From contig CAJHZI010000713.1 in the NCBI GenBank assembly GCA_905160935.1, positions 124,001 to 188,000 of the forward strand: a DNA stretch of 64,000 bases, written 5' to 3'. Positions 34,101 through 36,268 of this stretch are shown here, in pieces. Position numbers and translations under genes: made by a program. Source of the stretch: Enchytraeus crypticus (taxonomy: Eukaryota; Annelida; Clitellata; Enchytraeida; Enchytraeidae). Below the pieces are notes generated by a model. The model was not told the origin of the DNA, made no database searches, and worked only from the letters and a program-made list of their open reading frames with translations. The first letter of the stretch is position 1. Each line of letters begins with the position of its first letter.

Positions 34101-35573
34101 AATAAGAATTTAACGTCCGGTTCCTCGCCATAAGGCAATGTCAGGGGCGTCTCTTCATTCCTCACCTGACTGTGTCTGCTCACTCAGCGAGGCACTGGAT
34201 TGATCTTATGTCCCTCGCGTCATCTTTGAGGAAATGAAATCTAGATCTACATTACTTTTTTATTTCTTAGTAGAGTCTTAGACTGTCCATTGTCAACAAT
34301 TAGCATGGCTTTTCCGCATCGTACAGGAAGCGTGTTGTATCATATTCACTGATCATAAATATTTTCGCTGTATCCAACCTTCCAGGTGCCGCAGTCATGA
34401 CATCTGCTGCACAATGGTGTCATGGACATCACTTTGTCATGGAGAAACGCGTTTTGTCTCAATATGTTCTCATCGTTGTCATGGACAACGGCAGCACTCT
34501 AATCGAGTTGTTGTTGGTGCACTTTATTTTCTTAGAAATGATGACAAGAAAGTGATAATTAGGCCATACAGTTGTGTCGCAGTCGTTAATTTATTTTTAT
34601 AAAATAATGAATACATATATGTAACTAAATAATTATTGACAAAACAAAAGTAGTGCAGTAGTCAAGGACTTGAATTGAACTACTACATCATTAGAATAAT
34701 TAATTGATTATTTATTTAATTAATAAATTTAATTAATTAATTACATTAGTGAAGTGAAATGAACTAATAATCAAGTATTCAGTAAGAGAACCGAATCTGA
34801 TTGATTGATTAATTAATGGATTCATTTATTGGCTTTAGTTTGCGTTTTTCGGCTAGTATTTAATATCATTCATGTATTGCTGTATTTATGAAGTATGTCT
34901 GAGAATCTCCGCAGTGCTTAAATCGCCAATTAAAATCTATAAAAAAATTAGTGATTTCAATACTATAACCTCAACAGTATAACCCGGGTTGTGTCCTGGA
35001 TACTGAAGAATAGACCAACCGTGGACTGTGCGTATTATAAAAGCGACAAAGCACGAAGATCCAAACCAACGCTAGAAAGGACATTCGGTTAGGAACGCCT
35101 AGGCTCCATAAATTGTTACAACATTTACAAATCCCGACCTTTTTTAAACTGGGATTCAAGGGAGGATAATGATTAATAACATAAGCCCCTCTATCGAATA
35201 TTATACATGGAATTACTAAGGACAGACAGATCTATTCAATAATTTGATATTGCATGTAACATATCAATCATTTTCTGACTGACCAGGTGTGTACATCCAC
35301 GGCCTCTATCTGGACGGAGCGGGATGGGACAGACGTAACTCCAGACTCACCGAGCCCCCAGCCAAGGTTCTCTTCACCCCCGTGCCCGTCGTCCATGTCT
35401 ACGCCGTCAACGAGGAGCAGCGGAGGAAGACCCAGGCATTCTACGAGTGCCCTGTCTACAAAAAACCACGGCGTACCGATCTGACCTACATTTTCCCGCT
35501 TCAGCTGCGCACGGCTAAGGACCCGAATCACTGGATCCTGAGAGGGGTAGCTCTGTTGTGTGACGTCAAGTAG
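1..35573 (+). CDS. DNAH5/DNAH8: Axonemal outer-arm dynein heavy chain, 3' part of gene (28 exons)
   Basis: This is the heavy-chain ATPase motor of the ciliary outer dynein arm, which drives microtubule sliding in cilia and sperm tails. Joining 28 exons (listed separately) gives 5320 bases: one leading base, 1772 codons and a stop, with every splice phase matching. Order seen: pre-AAA4 linker, AAA4 with P-loop GVGGSGKQS (631-657) and Walker B FIFTDNE, coiled-coil stalk strand 1, microtubule-binding tip, stalk strand 2, AAA5, AAA6 and C-terminal domain. The protein ends in [11 protein letters not shown], the usual ending of this subfamily. Family heavy chains have about 4600 residues, so roughly 38% is here and the rest lies upstream. 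Similarity to vertebrate DNAH5 and DNAH8 is judged from memory and does not choose between them; protostomes often have one co-orthologue. No frameshift or premature stop is seen, so the gene looks functional. Confidence 0.95.
171..257 (-). repeat. tRNA-derived SINE fragment (family A)
   Basis: A reverse-orientation partial copy of the repeat found at 748, 3862, 8428, 9365, 39279 and 58280. It holds the shared tail (ttaacgtcagtttcctcac) and a B-box-like segment. A short extra scrap of the same tail is at 361-376, just before exon 2. Confidence 0.7.
413..716 (+). CDS. DNAH5/DNAH8: Dynein heavy chain exon 2: AAA4 P-loop
   Basis: Acceptor atattcag|gag and donor acgag|gtcagt; phase 1 in, phase 2 out; residues 29-129 plus a split codon. 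It begins [17 protein letters not shown] and carries the AAA4 nucleotide-binding loop GVGGSGKQS at fragment residues 102-110 (631-657), followed by [11 protein letters not shown]. The Walker A lysine and serine are intact, so AAA4 should bind nucleotide. Confidence 0.95.
748..862 (-). repeat. tRNA-derived SINE copy (family A)
   Basis: A nearly full copy on the - strand, starting 31 bases after the exon 2 donor. Read on the - strand it has an A-box-like head (gctggagctagtggcgatgt), a B-box-like ggttcaaatcctag and the tail ending in ctgacattag. It is degenerate relative to the copies at 8428 and 9365. Confidence 0.75.
893..1738 (+). other. Intron 2, unique AT-rich sequence
   Basis: No gene is seen. 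There is a short (aggc)n run near 1061-1077. The last 250 bases are very AT-rich, with repeated attaattaa words leading to the exon 3 acceptor. Confidence 0.6.
1739..1892 (+). CDS. DNAH5/DNAH8: Dynein heavy chain exon 3: AAA4 Walker B
   Basis: Acceptor cttcatag|atc, donor ggggag|gtaata; residues 130-181. The split AGA codon is completed across the junction. The AAA4 Walker B motif FIFTDNE sits at residues 157-163, followed by [18 protein letters not shown], very close to vertebrate DNAH5/8. Confidence 0.95.
1893..3065 (+). other. Intron 3, low-complexity tracts
   Basis: No gene is seen. A (tta)n tract lies at about 2075-2115 and a long (ct)n microsatellite at 2933-2990, close upstream of the exon 4 acceptor, where it may add to the polypyrimidine tract. 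Confidence 0.6.
3066..3230 (+). CDS. DNAH5/DNAH8: Dynein heavy chain exon 4: AAA4
   Basis: Acceptor tctgtag|gtg, donor tctccg|gtcaga; phase 0 at both ends; residues 182-236. It encodes [13 protein letters not shown] through [20 protein letters not shown] and ends HVALCLSP, the conserved strand before the AAA4 sensor region. Confidence 0.94.
3231..5096 (+). other. Intron 4 body, AT-rich with one SINE
   Basis: Apart from the SINE at 3862 and short ttgttg and gttat repeats near 3690-3735, I see only AT-rich unique sequence with no open frame worth calling. Confidence 0.55.
3862..3952 (+). repeat. tRNA-derived SINE fragment (family A)
   Basis: A 3' partial copy in + orientation: ggggttcaaatcctgggctc (B-box-like), then cgcccgtcactgatatcgc, then tail gaggaaactgacgttagcc. 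The A-box half is missing or decayed. Confidence 0.75.
5097..5527 (+). repeat. Pyrimidine-rich minisatellite abutting exon 5
   Basis: About 430 bases of diverged short units (17-20 bp) built on ccacaatgtttcactgttt, with variants such as cccgaatgttcccatg. The array runs right up to the acceptor, where the last unit ccacaatg is followed by cag|gttgg. The open frames across it are by-products of the repeat. Confidence 0.9.
5531..5719 (+). CDS. DNAH5/DNAH8: Dynein heavy chain exon 5: end of AAA4
   Basis: Acceptor acaatgcag|gtt, donor ttccag|gtttgt; phase 0 at both ends; residues 237-299. It encodes [19 protein letters not shown] then [20 protein letters not shown], the highly conserved AAA4 small-domain segment of axonemal heavy chains. 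Confidence 0.95.
5747..5870 (-). repeat. Retroelement 3' tail with (cat)n
   Basis: A (cat)n run followed by cttgaatctcagttcaactagggtcg. In reverse this is the tail (gaccctagttaaactgggattcaag, then gatgatgatg) seen at 20205, 27625, 33385 and 35125. It probably marks the 3' end of a non-LTR element on the - strand. Confidence 0.6.
5889..5920 (+). repeat. (ct)n microsatellite
   Basis: A run of about 15 ct dinucleotides in intron 5. Confidence 0.9.
6231..6387 (+). CDS. DNAH5/DNAH8: Dynein heavy chain exon 6: AAA4 to stalk
   Basis: Acceptor cggttag|gat, donor aacacag|gtatgc; phase 0 in, 1 out; residues 300-351. It encodes [20 protein letters not shown] then [19 protein letters not shown] and LADRMNTG, the conserved lead-in to the stalk coiled coil. 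Confidence 0.93.
6470..6640 (+). repeat. Decayed non-LTR retroelement 3' fragment
   Basis: The stretch ends in atggacctgccagtaggcag. It resembles, in opposite orientation, the retroelement end at 59640-59870 (both share ggacctgc and the preceding charged-peptide coding pattern). It is strongly decayed. Confidence 0.4.
6641..7717 (+). other. Intron 6 remainder
   Basis: AT-rich unique sequence. An 81-codon open frame at 7232-7477 has no coding features and looks like chance. Confidence 0.5.
7718..7923 (+). CDS. DNAH5/DNAH8: Dynein heavy chain exon 7: stalk coiled coil 1
   Basis: Acceptor atttcag|gttt, donor atctcg|gtgagt; phase 1 in, 0 out; residues 352-420. It encodes a continuous charged heptad pattern ([20 protein letters not shown], then [19 protein letters not shown]). 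This is the outgoing helix of the antiparallel stalk that links the motor ring to the microtubule-binding tip. Confidence 0.95.
8045..8215 (+). repeat. Interspersed repeat, family C
   Basis: Shares attagagtgctac, a catgacatcatcgagcac-like core and aacggtgc...cagtccaagg with copies at 20997-21195 and 58905-59105. Each follows a short trinucleotide run. Family unknown. Confidence 0.55.
8428..8555 (-). repeat. tRNA-derived SINE copy (family A), near full length
   Basis: On the - strand: head ggctggagccagtggcgaag then tcggtaagac (A-box-like), tcgaccgcggatcagtatgt, gcgggttcaaatc (B-box-like), cgcccgtcactgacattgc, and tail gaggaaactgacgttaacc. This is one of the best copies in the window. It lies about 90 bases before the exon 8 acceptor. 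Confidence 0.85.
8646..8748 (+). CDS. DNAH5/DNAH8: Dynein heavy chain exon 8: stalk/tip junction
   Basis: Acceptor ccctgcag|gtg, donor gccacag|gtgagc; phase 0 in, 1 out; residues 421-454. It encodes [20 protein letters not shown] then [14 protein letters not shown], the end of stalk helix 1 entering the microtubule-binding domain. Confidence 0.95.
8920..9010 (+). repeat. (aat)n/(tta)n low-complexity tract
   Basis: Imperfect aat repeats turn directly into tta repeats, which could fold back. The tract abuts the retroelement tail that starts near 9002. Confidence 0.7.
9002..9210 (-). repeat. Non-LTR retroelement 3' end fragment
   Basis: Resembles 18110-18290 closely: ccccgggtgtaaagaaccc, tttgataaaaa, gattcgagcaatatgtgctg, gcccggctactcgagg, and gtttatcgccggt at the end. 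At 18 kb this tail adjoins clear reverse-transcriptase C-terminal coding sequence on the - strand, which fixes the orientation. Confidence 0.65.
9365..9497 (+). repeat. tRNA-derived SINE copy (family A)
   Basis: A near full-length + strand copy: tagccagttggcgaagtcgg (A-box-like), actcgaccgcgaatcagtat, gattcaaatcctgggctc (B-box-like), cactgacatcgctttcgag, then ctgacgttaacc. It ends just before the acceptor array of exon 9. Confidence 0.85.
9495..9648 (+). repeat. Tandem array of exon 9 splice acceptor copies (46-49 bp)
   Basis: Each unit reads tatatgttttcctctttgtc tgttgttttccag|ttagg-gacttg. The base after AG falls at 9505, 9554, 9600 and 9649, and the last is the true exon start. The earlier units copy the pyrimidine tract, the AG and about 10-14 bases of the exon edge. 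The unit ending at 9599 has caag instead of ccag. Confidence 0.92.
9649..9836 (+). CDS. DNAH5/DNAH8: Dynein heavy chain exon 9: microtubule-binding domain
   Basis: Acceptor gttttccag|ttag, donor cccaag|gtcagg; phase 1 in, 0 out; residues 455-517. It encodes [20 protein letters not shown] then [15 protein letters not shown] and ends QALLTFPK. This is the globular stalk tip that contacts tubulin. The last acceptor of the array is chosen because it alone keeps the conserved protein continuous. Confidence 0.95.
9837..10457 (+). other. Intron 9, unique sequence
   Basis: AT-rich, with no recognised repeat and no open frame of note before the retroelement tail near 10458. Confidence 0.5.
10458..10640 (-). 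repeat. Non-LTR retroelement 3' fragment
   Basis: In reverse this carries the end seen at 33190-33445 and 44530-44850 (aggtagacctcaactgac-like coding, then gaccctggttacactgggaa and a gatgatg run). It ends where the 46-bp acceptor array begins. Confidence 0.6.
10645..10946 (+). repeat. Tandem array of exon 10 splice acceptor copies (46 bp)
   Basis: Exact 46-bp spacing: the base after AG falls at 10671, 10717, 10763, 10809, 10855, 10901 and 10947. Units read tccatctctttacattctac tatattccaccag|gacacaata. The final one is the true exon start (gacacaataaacgag), so the six upstream units copy the acceptor and about 10 exon bases. Confidence 0.95.
10947..11114 (+). CDS. DNAH5/DNAH8: Dynein heavy chain exon 10: microtubule-binding domain
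   Basis: Acceptor attccaccag|gac, donor ctcaag|gtacga; phase 0 at both ends; residues 518-573. It encodes [20 protein letters not shown], then [18 protein letters not shown], ending NKEVLPLK, the conserved end of the tip before the return helix. Confidence 0.95.
11115..11798 (+). other. Intron 10, unique AT-rich sequence
   Basis: No gene or clear repeat. The - strand open frame at 10923-11240 is the antisense shadow of exon 10. Confidence 0.5.
11799..11872 (-). repeat. Decayed SINE fragment (family A)
   Basis: Contains tttaacgtcagtttcctg, then gcatgtcagtgacgtggcga and cagctactgatacctggtcg, a degraded reverse copy of the SINE tail and middle. Confidence 0.6.
11921..12173 (+). repeat. Tandem array of exon 11 splice acceptor copies (31 bp)
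   Basis: The motif tgcag (one copy tgcaag) recurs at 11921, 11952, 11983, 12014, 12045, 12076, 12107, 12138 and 12169, exactly 31 bases apart. Units read tgcag|gctaacctct attgtttctctgtgcc. The last AG (12172-12173) is the true acceptor, and the exon begins gctaacctcgcag, so every unit copies pyrimidine tract, AG and about 9 exon bases. Confidence 0.96.
12174..12311 (+). CDS. DNAH5/DNAH8: Dynein heavy chain exon 11: stalk coiled coil 2
   Basis: Acceptor gcctgcag|gct, donor aaacag|gtgtgc; phase 0 at both ends; residues 574-619. It encodes the heptad-rich return helix ([20 protein letters not shown] then [18 protein letters not shown]). Using any upstream decoy acceptor would add multiples of 31 bases. 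Confidence 0.95.
12340..12535 (+). repeat. Long (ta)n microsatellite
   Basis: An almost pure at/ta tract, broken by gagagagct at two places, directly after the exon 11 donor. Expected to be variable in length. Confidence 0.95.
12540..13058 (+). other. Intron 11 remainder
   Basis: Unique sequence. There is a scrap of family B repeat end near 12829-12857 (gtggacctgccgctccgcag then aacactagag). The motif tttgtcatttcatgttatta recurs loosely at 12915-13020. Confidence 0.5.
13059..13164 (+). CDS. DNAH5/DNAH8: Dynein heavy chain exon 12: stalk to AAA5
   Basis: Acceptor caatatag|acg, donor ctcaaag|gtgaat; phase 0 in, 1 out; residues 620-654. It encodes [20 protein letters not shown] then [11 protein letters not shown], the end of the stalk and start of AAA5. 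Confidence 0.94.
13165..14161 (+). other. Intron 12, with (ttg)n-rich tract
   Basis: Unique AT-rich sequence to about 13900, including pieces like family C (ctggatgacaatagcac at 13440 and ttggatgacagtagactcta at 13877). Then an imperfect (gtt)n/(ttg)n tract at 13905-14125 runs towards the exon 13 acceptor. Confidence 0.55.
14162..14313 (+). CDS. DNAH5/DNAH8: Dynein heavy chain exon 13: AAA5
   Basis: Acceptor aatgttag|gat, donor tctgat|gttagt; phase 1 in, 0 out; residues 655-705. It encodes [20 protein letters not shown] then [20 protein letters not shown], a conserved AAA5 segment. The donor is GT followed by tagt rather than aagt. Confidence 0.94.
14639..16078 (+). repeat. 54-bp tandem array of exon 14 acceptor copies, split by an insert
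   Basis: The base after AG falls at 14693 and every 54 bases to 15125, then at 15971, 16025 and 16079 (true exon). The unit is gacttgaacataacatcaac attagtaattatcatgctcg tcttatgcatgcag. Exon 14 begins gacttgaacataacgtc, so each unit copies the acceptor and about 17-20 exon bases. The 54-bp unit is in frame and open ([18 protein letters not shown]). Central units are nearly identical, suggesting recent growth or homogenisation. Confidence 0.96.
15150..15944. mobile_element. About 792-bp insertion inside the 54-bp array
   Basis: One 54-bp unit is split: the copy starting at 15125 resumes near 15945, which is 792 bases longer than expected. The ends show short inverted sequence (ttgtcagg at 15156-15163, ccctgacaa at 15937-15945). 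Inside is AT-rich sequence, with a pair of tatcctggtact copies at 15680 and 15717. No transposase is seen, so it may be a non-autonomous element. Confidence 0.5.
16079..16273 (+). CDS. DNAH5/DNAH8: Dynein heavy chain exon 14: AAA5
   Basis: Acceptor tgtatacag|gac, donor ccacag|gttggt; phase 0 at both ends; residues 706-770. It encodes [20 protein letters not shown], then [12 protein letters not shown] and [19 protein letters not shown]. The start is the last acceptor of the array, where homology to the family begins. Confidence 0.94.
16274..17146 (+). other. Intron 14
   Basis: Unique sequence with a (ct)n-rich tract at 16722-16770. The open frame there is low complexity. Confidence 0.55.
17147..17485 (+). 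CDS. DNAH5/DNAH8: Dynein heavy chain exon 15: AAA5
   Basis: Acceptor ctattag|att, donor aagaag|gtgagc; phase 0 at both ends; residues 771-883, the largest exon here. It encodes [60 protein letters not shown] and [20 protein letters not shown]. This is the most conserved block of axonemal heavy chains after the P-loops. Confidence 0.96.
17525..17600. repeat. Repeat family D (SINE-tail-like module)
   Basis: Carries ttaacgtccgtttcctcgcc ataaggcaatgtaagggacg, also seen at 34096-34230 and more loosely at 18035-18070 and 26804-26850. The module parallels the tail of SINE family A (ttaacgtcagtttcctcac ... gcaatgtcagtgacg). Confidence 0.55.
17618..17760 (+). repeat. 61-bp tandem copies resembling the exon 15 donor
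   Basis: gtgagcaagactaaatgtca at 17618 and gtgagcaaggctctatgtca at 17679 repeat with 61-bp spacing. Both match the sequence at the exon 15 donor (gtgagcaaggctcgatgcca at 17486). A third, truncated unit ends near 17750. Confidence 0.75.
17995..18110. repeat. Repeat family D fragment plus (tta)n
   Basis: ggggacgtccctgacatcat ccctggatgaggaaactgac gttaaacc followed by (tta)n. This again joins the gaggaaactgacgttaa module to a tail. Confidence 0.5.
18112..18790 (-). pseudogene. Non-LTR retrotransposon ORF2 C-terminal remnant
   Basis: The - strand encodes a decayed C-terminal region typical of many invertebrate non-LTR reverse transcriptases. From 18780 down it reads [52 protein letters not shown], then (18482-18252) [20 protein letters not shown] and [21 protein letters not shown] stop interrupts it near 18510. 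The 3' tail shared with 9002-9210 follows. It is inactive, and its insertion in intron 15 is antisense to the dynein gene. Confidence 0.75.
18903..19146 (+). CDS. DNAH5/DNAH8: Dynein heavy chain exon 16: AAA5 to AAA6
   Basis: Acceptor attcaccag|gag, donor gacccg|gtaaca; phase 0 in, 1 out; residues 884-964. It encodes [20 protein letters not shown] then [20 protein letters not shown] and [10 protein letters not shown], the conserved helical stretch between AAA5 and AAA6. Confidence 0.95.
19147..20204 (+). other. Intron 16
   Basis: Mostly unique sequence. A scrap at 19560-19600 (ttgtctcaatagtgctcgat gttgtcattgatg) resembles family C in reverse. Confidence 0.5.
20205..20262 (+). repeat. Retroelement 3' tail fragment
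   Basis: cccgaccctagttaaattgg gattccag followed by a gatgacgatg run, the tail also seen at 27625, 33385 and 35125. Confidence 0.6.
20390..20695 (+). CDS. DNAH5/DNAH8: Dynein heavy chain exon 17: AAA6
   Basis: Acceptor tgttacag|tgg, donor atcaaag|gttggg; phase 1 in and out; residues 965-1066. It encodes [40 protein letters not shown] and [20 protein letters not shown]. Confidence 0.95.
20711..20835 (+). repeat. (ct)n/(ctgt)n microsatellite
   Basis: A pure pyrimidine-rich tract with ct and ctgt units starts 15 bases after the exon 17 donor. Long open frames on both strands here are artefacts of the repeat. Confidence 0.95.
20997..21195 (+). repeat. Interspersed repeat, family C
   Basis: Aligns with 58905-59105: caacaacacaa, gctactgttgtcaatgacaa, ctctacggaaccaaat, aaggaagggtactagtggaa and tttacgtgttggtctcag. 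The family is unknown; there is no coding capacity. Confidence 0.7.
21643..21798 (+). repeat. 39-bp tandem repeat, 4 copies in an ABAB order
   Basis: Units start at 21643, 21682, 21721 and 21760. Odd units have ttgcagcag...gaggaatgactgg and even units ttacagcag...gaataatgactgg, so a 78-bp pair was duplicated after an earlier 39-bp duplication. Each unit contains cagtcatt and aatgactg, which can pair. Confidence 0.92.
21958..21987 (+). repeat. Interstitial telomere-type repeat
   Basis: Four consecutive ccctaa units (taaaccctaaccctaaccct onward), the complement of TTAGGG, inside intron 17. It lies 53 bases before the MITE at 22040. Confidence 0.85.
22040..22897. mobile_element. hAT-type MITE, copy 1
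   Basis: The ends are inverted repeats: caggagcggatccagg at the left and the complement of cagtggcgggtccagg at the right. It is flanked by a perfect 8-bp target duplication ataacttc (22032-22039 and 22898-22905). CAG-type ends and 8-bp duplications are typical of hAT elements. No transposase is seen. Its interior (ttgagagtgtacacatt, cattttttt, ggggccgaa) aligns with copy 2 at 56444-57414. Confidence 0.88.
23021..23160 (+). CDS. DNAH5/DNAH8: Dynein heavy chain exon 18: AAA6
   Basis: Acceptor ctcaacag|gtgg, donor gataaa|gtgagt; phase 1 in, 0 out; residues 1067-1113. It encodes [20 protein letters not shown] then [20 protein letters not shown]. Confidence 0.95.
23161..23640 (+). repeat. Degenerate actagt / (tta)n / tatatt low-complexity region
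   Basis: A tract of actagtactagt-like palindromic words, (tta)n and tatata-rich sequence. The block ttagtataataataattatt attatagcatacaatatgtt atagtat occurs twice (about 23317 and 23442), a 125-bp duplication. Confidence 0.8.
23641..24587 (+). other. Intron 18 remainder
   Basis: AT-rich unique sequence with a (ttta)n run near 24131-24160. No gene is seen. Confidence 0.5.
24588..24752 (+). CDS. DNAH5/DNAH8: Dynein heavy chain exon 19: AAA6
   Basis: Acceptor gtctgtag|tcc, donor aaagag|gtatac; phase 0 at both ends; residues 1114-1168, 55 open codons. It encodes [20 protein letters not shown] then [20 protein letters not shown] and ends EIMGKE. It was found by family pattern ([11 protein letters not shown] is nearly invariant). 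Confidence 0.93.
24815..25085 (+). repeat. Interspersed repeat, family B
   Basis: Resembles 28655-28930 and 37997-38295 (+) and 55604-55885 (-): agaccaaccgtaaac, gccctaagaaggcgattgag, gaaaccacatcggaagcc, tgatcaatggtgtgctcat and ttgcagaacacgcgagggag. About 270 bp, no coding potential. Likely a SINE or MITE of unknown type. Confidence 0.7.
25086..25878 (+). other. Intron 19 remainder
   Basis: AT-rich, with no gene or clear repeat. Confidence 0.5.
25879..26014 (+). CDS. DNAH5/DNAH8: Dynein heavy chain exon 20: AAA6
   Basis: Acceptor gttttcag|tac, donor gcaataa|gtaaga; phase 0 in, 1 out; residues 1169-1213. It encodes [20 protein letters not shown] then [20 protein letters not shown]. The donor is followed by copies of itself (next entry). 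Confidence 0.94.
26009..26120 (+). repeat. Short tandem copies of the exon 20 donor (17-20 bp)
   Basis: Starting from the true donor gcaataa|gtaagatttgtat, similar segments follow: acaataagttttgtatg, gcaataaataagttttt, agaataagttgtcc, actataagtaggttttg and gcgaataagttctgc. Units of 17-20 bp each keep aataagt or ataagta, so several carry a GT in a donor-like setting. Confidence 0.8.
26390..26640 (+). pseudogene. Non-LTR retroelement C-terminal remnant
   Basis: A decayed + strand peptide pattern: [18 protein letters not shown], a stop, then [17 protein letters not shown]. This matches the usual YGxExWTLxKxDxxRLxAxExWxxRRM stretch after the reverse-transcriptase domain. Frames are broken. Confidence 0.55.
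26775..26860. repeat. (aat)n plus repeat family D module
   Basis: An (aat)n run then aggtttaacgtccctttcct ataaaaggatgatgtcaggg acatc, the same module as 18035-18070 in the opposite orientation. Confidence 0.5.
27007..27311 (+). CDS. DNAH5/DNAH8: Dynein heavy chain exon 21: AAA6
   Basis: Acceptor gatattcag|aatac, donor acacag|gttagc; phase 1 in, 0 out; residues 1214-1315. It encodes [40 protein letters not shown] and [26 protein letters not shown] is the near-invariant AAA6 core of dyneins. Confidence 0.96.
27312..28028 (+). other. Intron 21, with retroelement tail at 27625-27690
   Basis: AT-rich. At 27625-27690: tcgcgaccctagttaaactag gactcaag then a gatgatg run, the shared retroelement tail in + orientation. 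A (tatc)n run is near 27857-27875. Confidence 0.6.
28029..28223 (+). CDS. DNAH5/DNAH8: Dynein heavy chain exon 22: AAA6 to C-terminal domain
   Basis: Acceptor gaatgcag|gat, donor aaacgg|gtattg; phase 0 at both ends; residues 1316-1380. It encodes [40 protein letters not shown] and [19 protein letters not shown]. Confidence 0.95.
28655..28930 (+). repeat. Interspersed repeat, family B
   Basis: One of the clearest copies: agaccaaccgtaaagtgcac gtgtcgtaagaggcgactga g, gggaaaccacctcagaaga, atcgatggtgtgctctttat and cttgaagaacactagagaaa gagagag. The ga-rich end looks like a tail. Confidence 0.75.
28931..29296 (+). other. Intron 22, 3' part
   Basis: Unique sequence. At 29171-29197 the words tttgtcatggacgac and agatata match the start of exon 23, 128 bases upstream of it. 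Whether this is a decayed junction copy or chance is unclear. Confidence 0.4.
29297..29447 (+). CDS. DNAH5/DNAH8: Dynein heavy chain exon 23: C-terminal domain
   Basis: Acceptor ttgtgcag|ggt, donor gctcagg|gtgaat; phase 0 in, 1 out; residues 1381-1430. It encodes [20 protein letters not shown] then [20 protein letters not shown], the conserved [14 protein letters not shown] block. Confidence 0.96.
29448..30042 (+). other. Intron 23
   Basis: AT-rich with no clear gene. A weak SINE-like scrap near 29535-29590 (gaaccatgcacctgctgatc tgtagtcgg) suggests a decayed family A copy. Confidence 0.5.
30043..30157 (+). CDS. DNAH5/DNAH8: Dynein heavy chain exon 24: C-terminal domain
   Basis: Acceptor ctttag|gat, donor gatattac|gtaagt; phase 1 in, 2 out; residues 1431-1468. 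It encodes [20 protein letters not shown] then [24 protein letters not shown] is a signature of axonemal heavy chains. Confidence 0.94.
30370..30470 (+). repeat. Short (tttacctggtttatatga)n tandem tract
   Basis: Diverged 10-20 bp units of ttacctggtttatatgattt in intron 24, ending in a strong pyrimidine run and ccag at 30480-30483. This could be a cryptic acceptor, but no conserved exon follows. Confidence 0.7.
30851..31007 (+). CDS. DNAH5/DNAH8: Dynein heavy chain exon 25: C-terminal domain
   Basis: Acceptor atgcacag|ata, donor cacgag|gtgatg; phase 2 in, 0 out; residues 1469-1521. It encodes [20 protein letters not shown] then [19 protein letters not shown]. Confidence 0.95.
31128..31192 (+). 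repeat. (att)n microsatellite
   Basis: About 20 att units with one act. The asparagine-rich open frame on the - strand is an artefact. Confidence 0.95.
31590..31680 (+). repeat. (ga)n microsatellite
   Basis: Imperfect gagaga tract in intron 25. Confidence 0.9.
31935..32147 (+). CDS. DNAH5/DNAH8: Dynein heavy chain exon 26: C-terminal domain
   Basis: Acceptor catgttag|gtt, donor aaaaag|gtaggc; phase 0 at both ends; residues 1522-1592. It encodes [40 protein letters not shown] and [17 protein letters not shown]. Confidence 0.96.
32148..33189 (+). other. Intron 26, unique sequence
   Basis: AT-rich, with no gene recognised. Loose internal repetition of aatttgtgccaaatttaatt near 32655-32755. 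Confidence 0.5.
33190..33445 (+). pseudogene. Non-LTR retroelement 3' remnant
   Basis: The + strand reads [20 protein letters not shown] then [18 protein letters not shown], the usual C-terminal RGRPxxTWxxxxKxD motif of non-LTR elements. Then come the shared tail gaccctagttaaactgggat and a gatgatgatg run ending at 33437. The same peptide is encoded on the - strand at 44530-44847. Confidence 0.7.
33503..33592 (+). ncRNA. 5S rRNA-derived sequence (pseudogene or 5S-headed SINE)
   Basis: Follows the 5S rRNA pattern from the box A region on: gaacgaagttaagttatacc, gcgcccgggtagtaccttgt and gggtgggtgaccaccttt, ending gttgacagcttt. The order and spacing of gaagttaag, cccgg.tagtac and tgggtgaccacc match metazoan 5S rRNA, but many positions differ and the 5' third is missing. 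It is a decayed copy or the head of a 5S-derived SINE. Confidence 0.75.
33816..34071 (+). CDS. DNAH5/DNAH8: Dynein heavy chain exon 27: C-terminal domain
   Basis: Acceptor ttttacag|cca, donor gcagaag|gtaggc; phase 0 in, 1 out; residues 1593-1677. It encodes [20 protein letters not shown] then [39 protein letters not shown] is nearly invariant in the subfamily. Confidence 0.96.
34090..34235. repeat. Repeat family D copy
   Basis: aatttaacgtccggttcctc gccataaggcaatgtcaggg gcgtctcttcattcctcacc. It matches 17525-17600 over about 50 bases, and both begin with tcaatcaataa. Confidence 0.65.
34395..34515 (-). repeat. Repeat family C fragment
   Basis: In reverse: caacaactcgattagagtgc tgccgttgtccatgacaacg. 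This matches the start of the copies at 58905 and 8045. Confidence 0.5.
34516..35286 (+). other. Intron 27 remainder
   Basis: AT-rich with (aatt)n words. A retroelement tail scrap is at 35125-35180 (aatcccgaccttttttaaac tgggattcaagggagg). The sequence ends at acceptor ctgaccag. Confidence 0.55.
35287..35573 (+). CDS. DNAH5/DNAH8: Dynein heavy chain exon 28: C-terminus and stop
   Basis: Acceptor gaccag|gtgt; phase 1 in; residues 1678-1772, stop TAG at 35571-35573. It encodes [40 protein letters not shown] and the terminal [14 protein letters not shown], the expected end of DNAH5/8 proteins. The last 13 codons and stop lie in a tandem duplication. Confidence 0.97.
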
Positions 35574-35616
35574 AAACCTGAGAGGGGTAGCACTGTTGTG
35601 TAACGTCAGGAAGACC
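35537..35616 (+). repeat. 40-bp tandem duplication across the stop codon
   Basis: cctgagaggggtagctctgt tgtgtgacgtcaagtagaaa (35537-35576) is followed by a diverged copy at 35577-35616 with caagtagaaa replaced by caggaagacc. The second copy lies in the 3' UTR and has lost the stop. Confidence 0.93.
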
Positions 35617-36132
35617 CTAATATTAACTAATAACTAATATTAACTAATATTATTTATGTAATATCATTAAAATTAGGTTATTGGTAAAAACATATTACTA
35701 TTTGTTTTTACTTACTGATTACGTTTATGAGCTGCGCTGATAGGATCGAGCAATCAACGATATGAGCAATAACATTTATCTTACTAGAAGATGAACAAGC
35801 TATTTGCATATGTATGAAACTACTGATCTGCTTTGCAATATATCTTAAGATTCTCAATGTCAGTAGAATGAAGATGAAATTTATAAAAAATTAATACTAA
35901 GTATTTGAGACTACCCAGAGAGAGAAAGAGACTATTGTAATAGGTTGGTGTTAGTTACTCATGTCGCACAAACGTTTTAAAACCGTCTGTTGCCAGGCAT
36001 ATACATTATATAGTACGTTTTAAAAATTTAAAGTTAATGGCTTAAGCTAAAACCTTTCGGTTGAGGAAAATATTGCGACAATTTTTTTTAATTGATATAT
36101 ATGCCTATTAAATAAGTAGATCAATTTAAAAG

Positions 36133-36138
36133 AATAAA
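36133..36138 (+). terminator. Candidate poly(A) signal of the dynein gene
   Basis: AATAAA 560 bases after the stop is the first exact hexamer I found on the + strand downstream. No transcript evidence; an earlier variant attaaa lies near 35668. Confidence 0.3.
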
Positions 36139-36268
36139 GTCGCACTTTCAAAATTTTAAAAGAAGCATTTTAATTAATAATAATGTCACACAGTATATTT
36201 GTGTATAGGTTTAACGTCAGACTCAAGAATGATGATGATAAAACGCTGACTGCTGATGTTAGGTTCGT

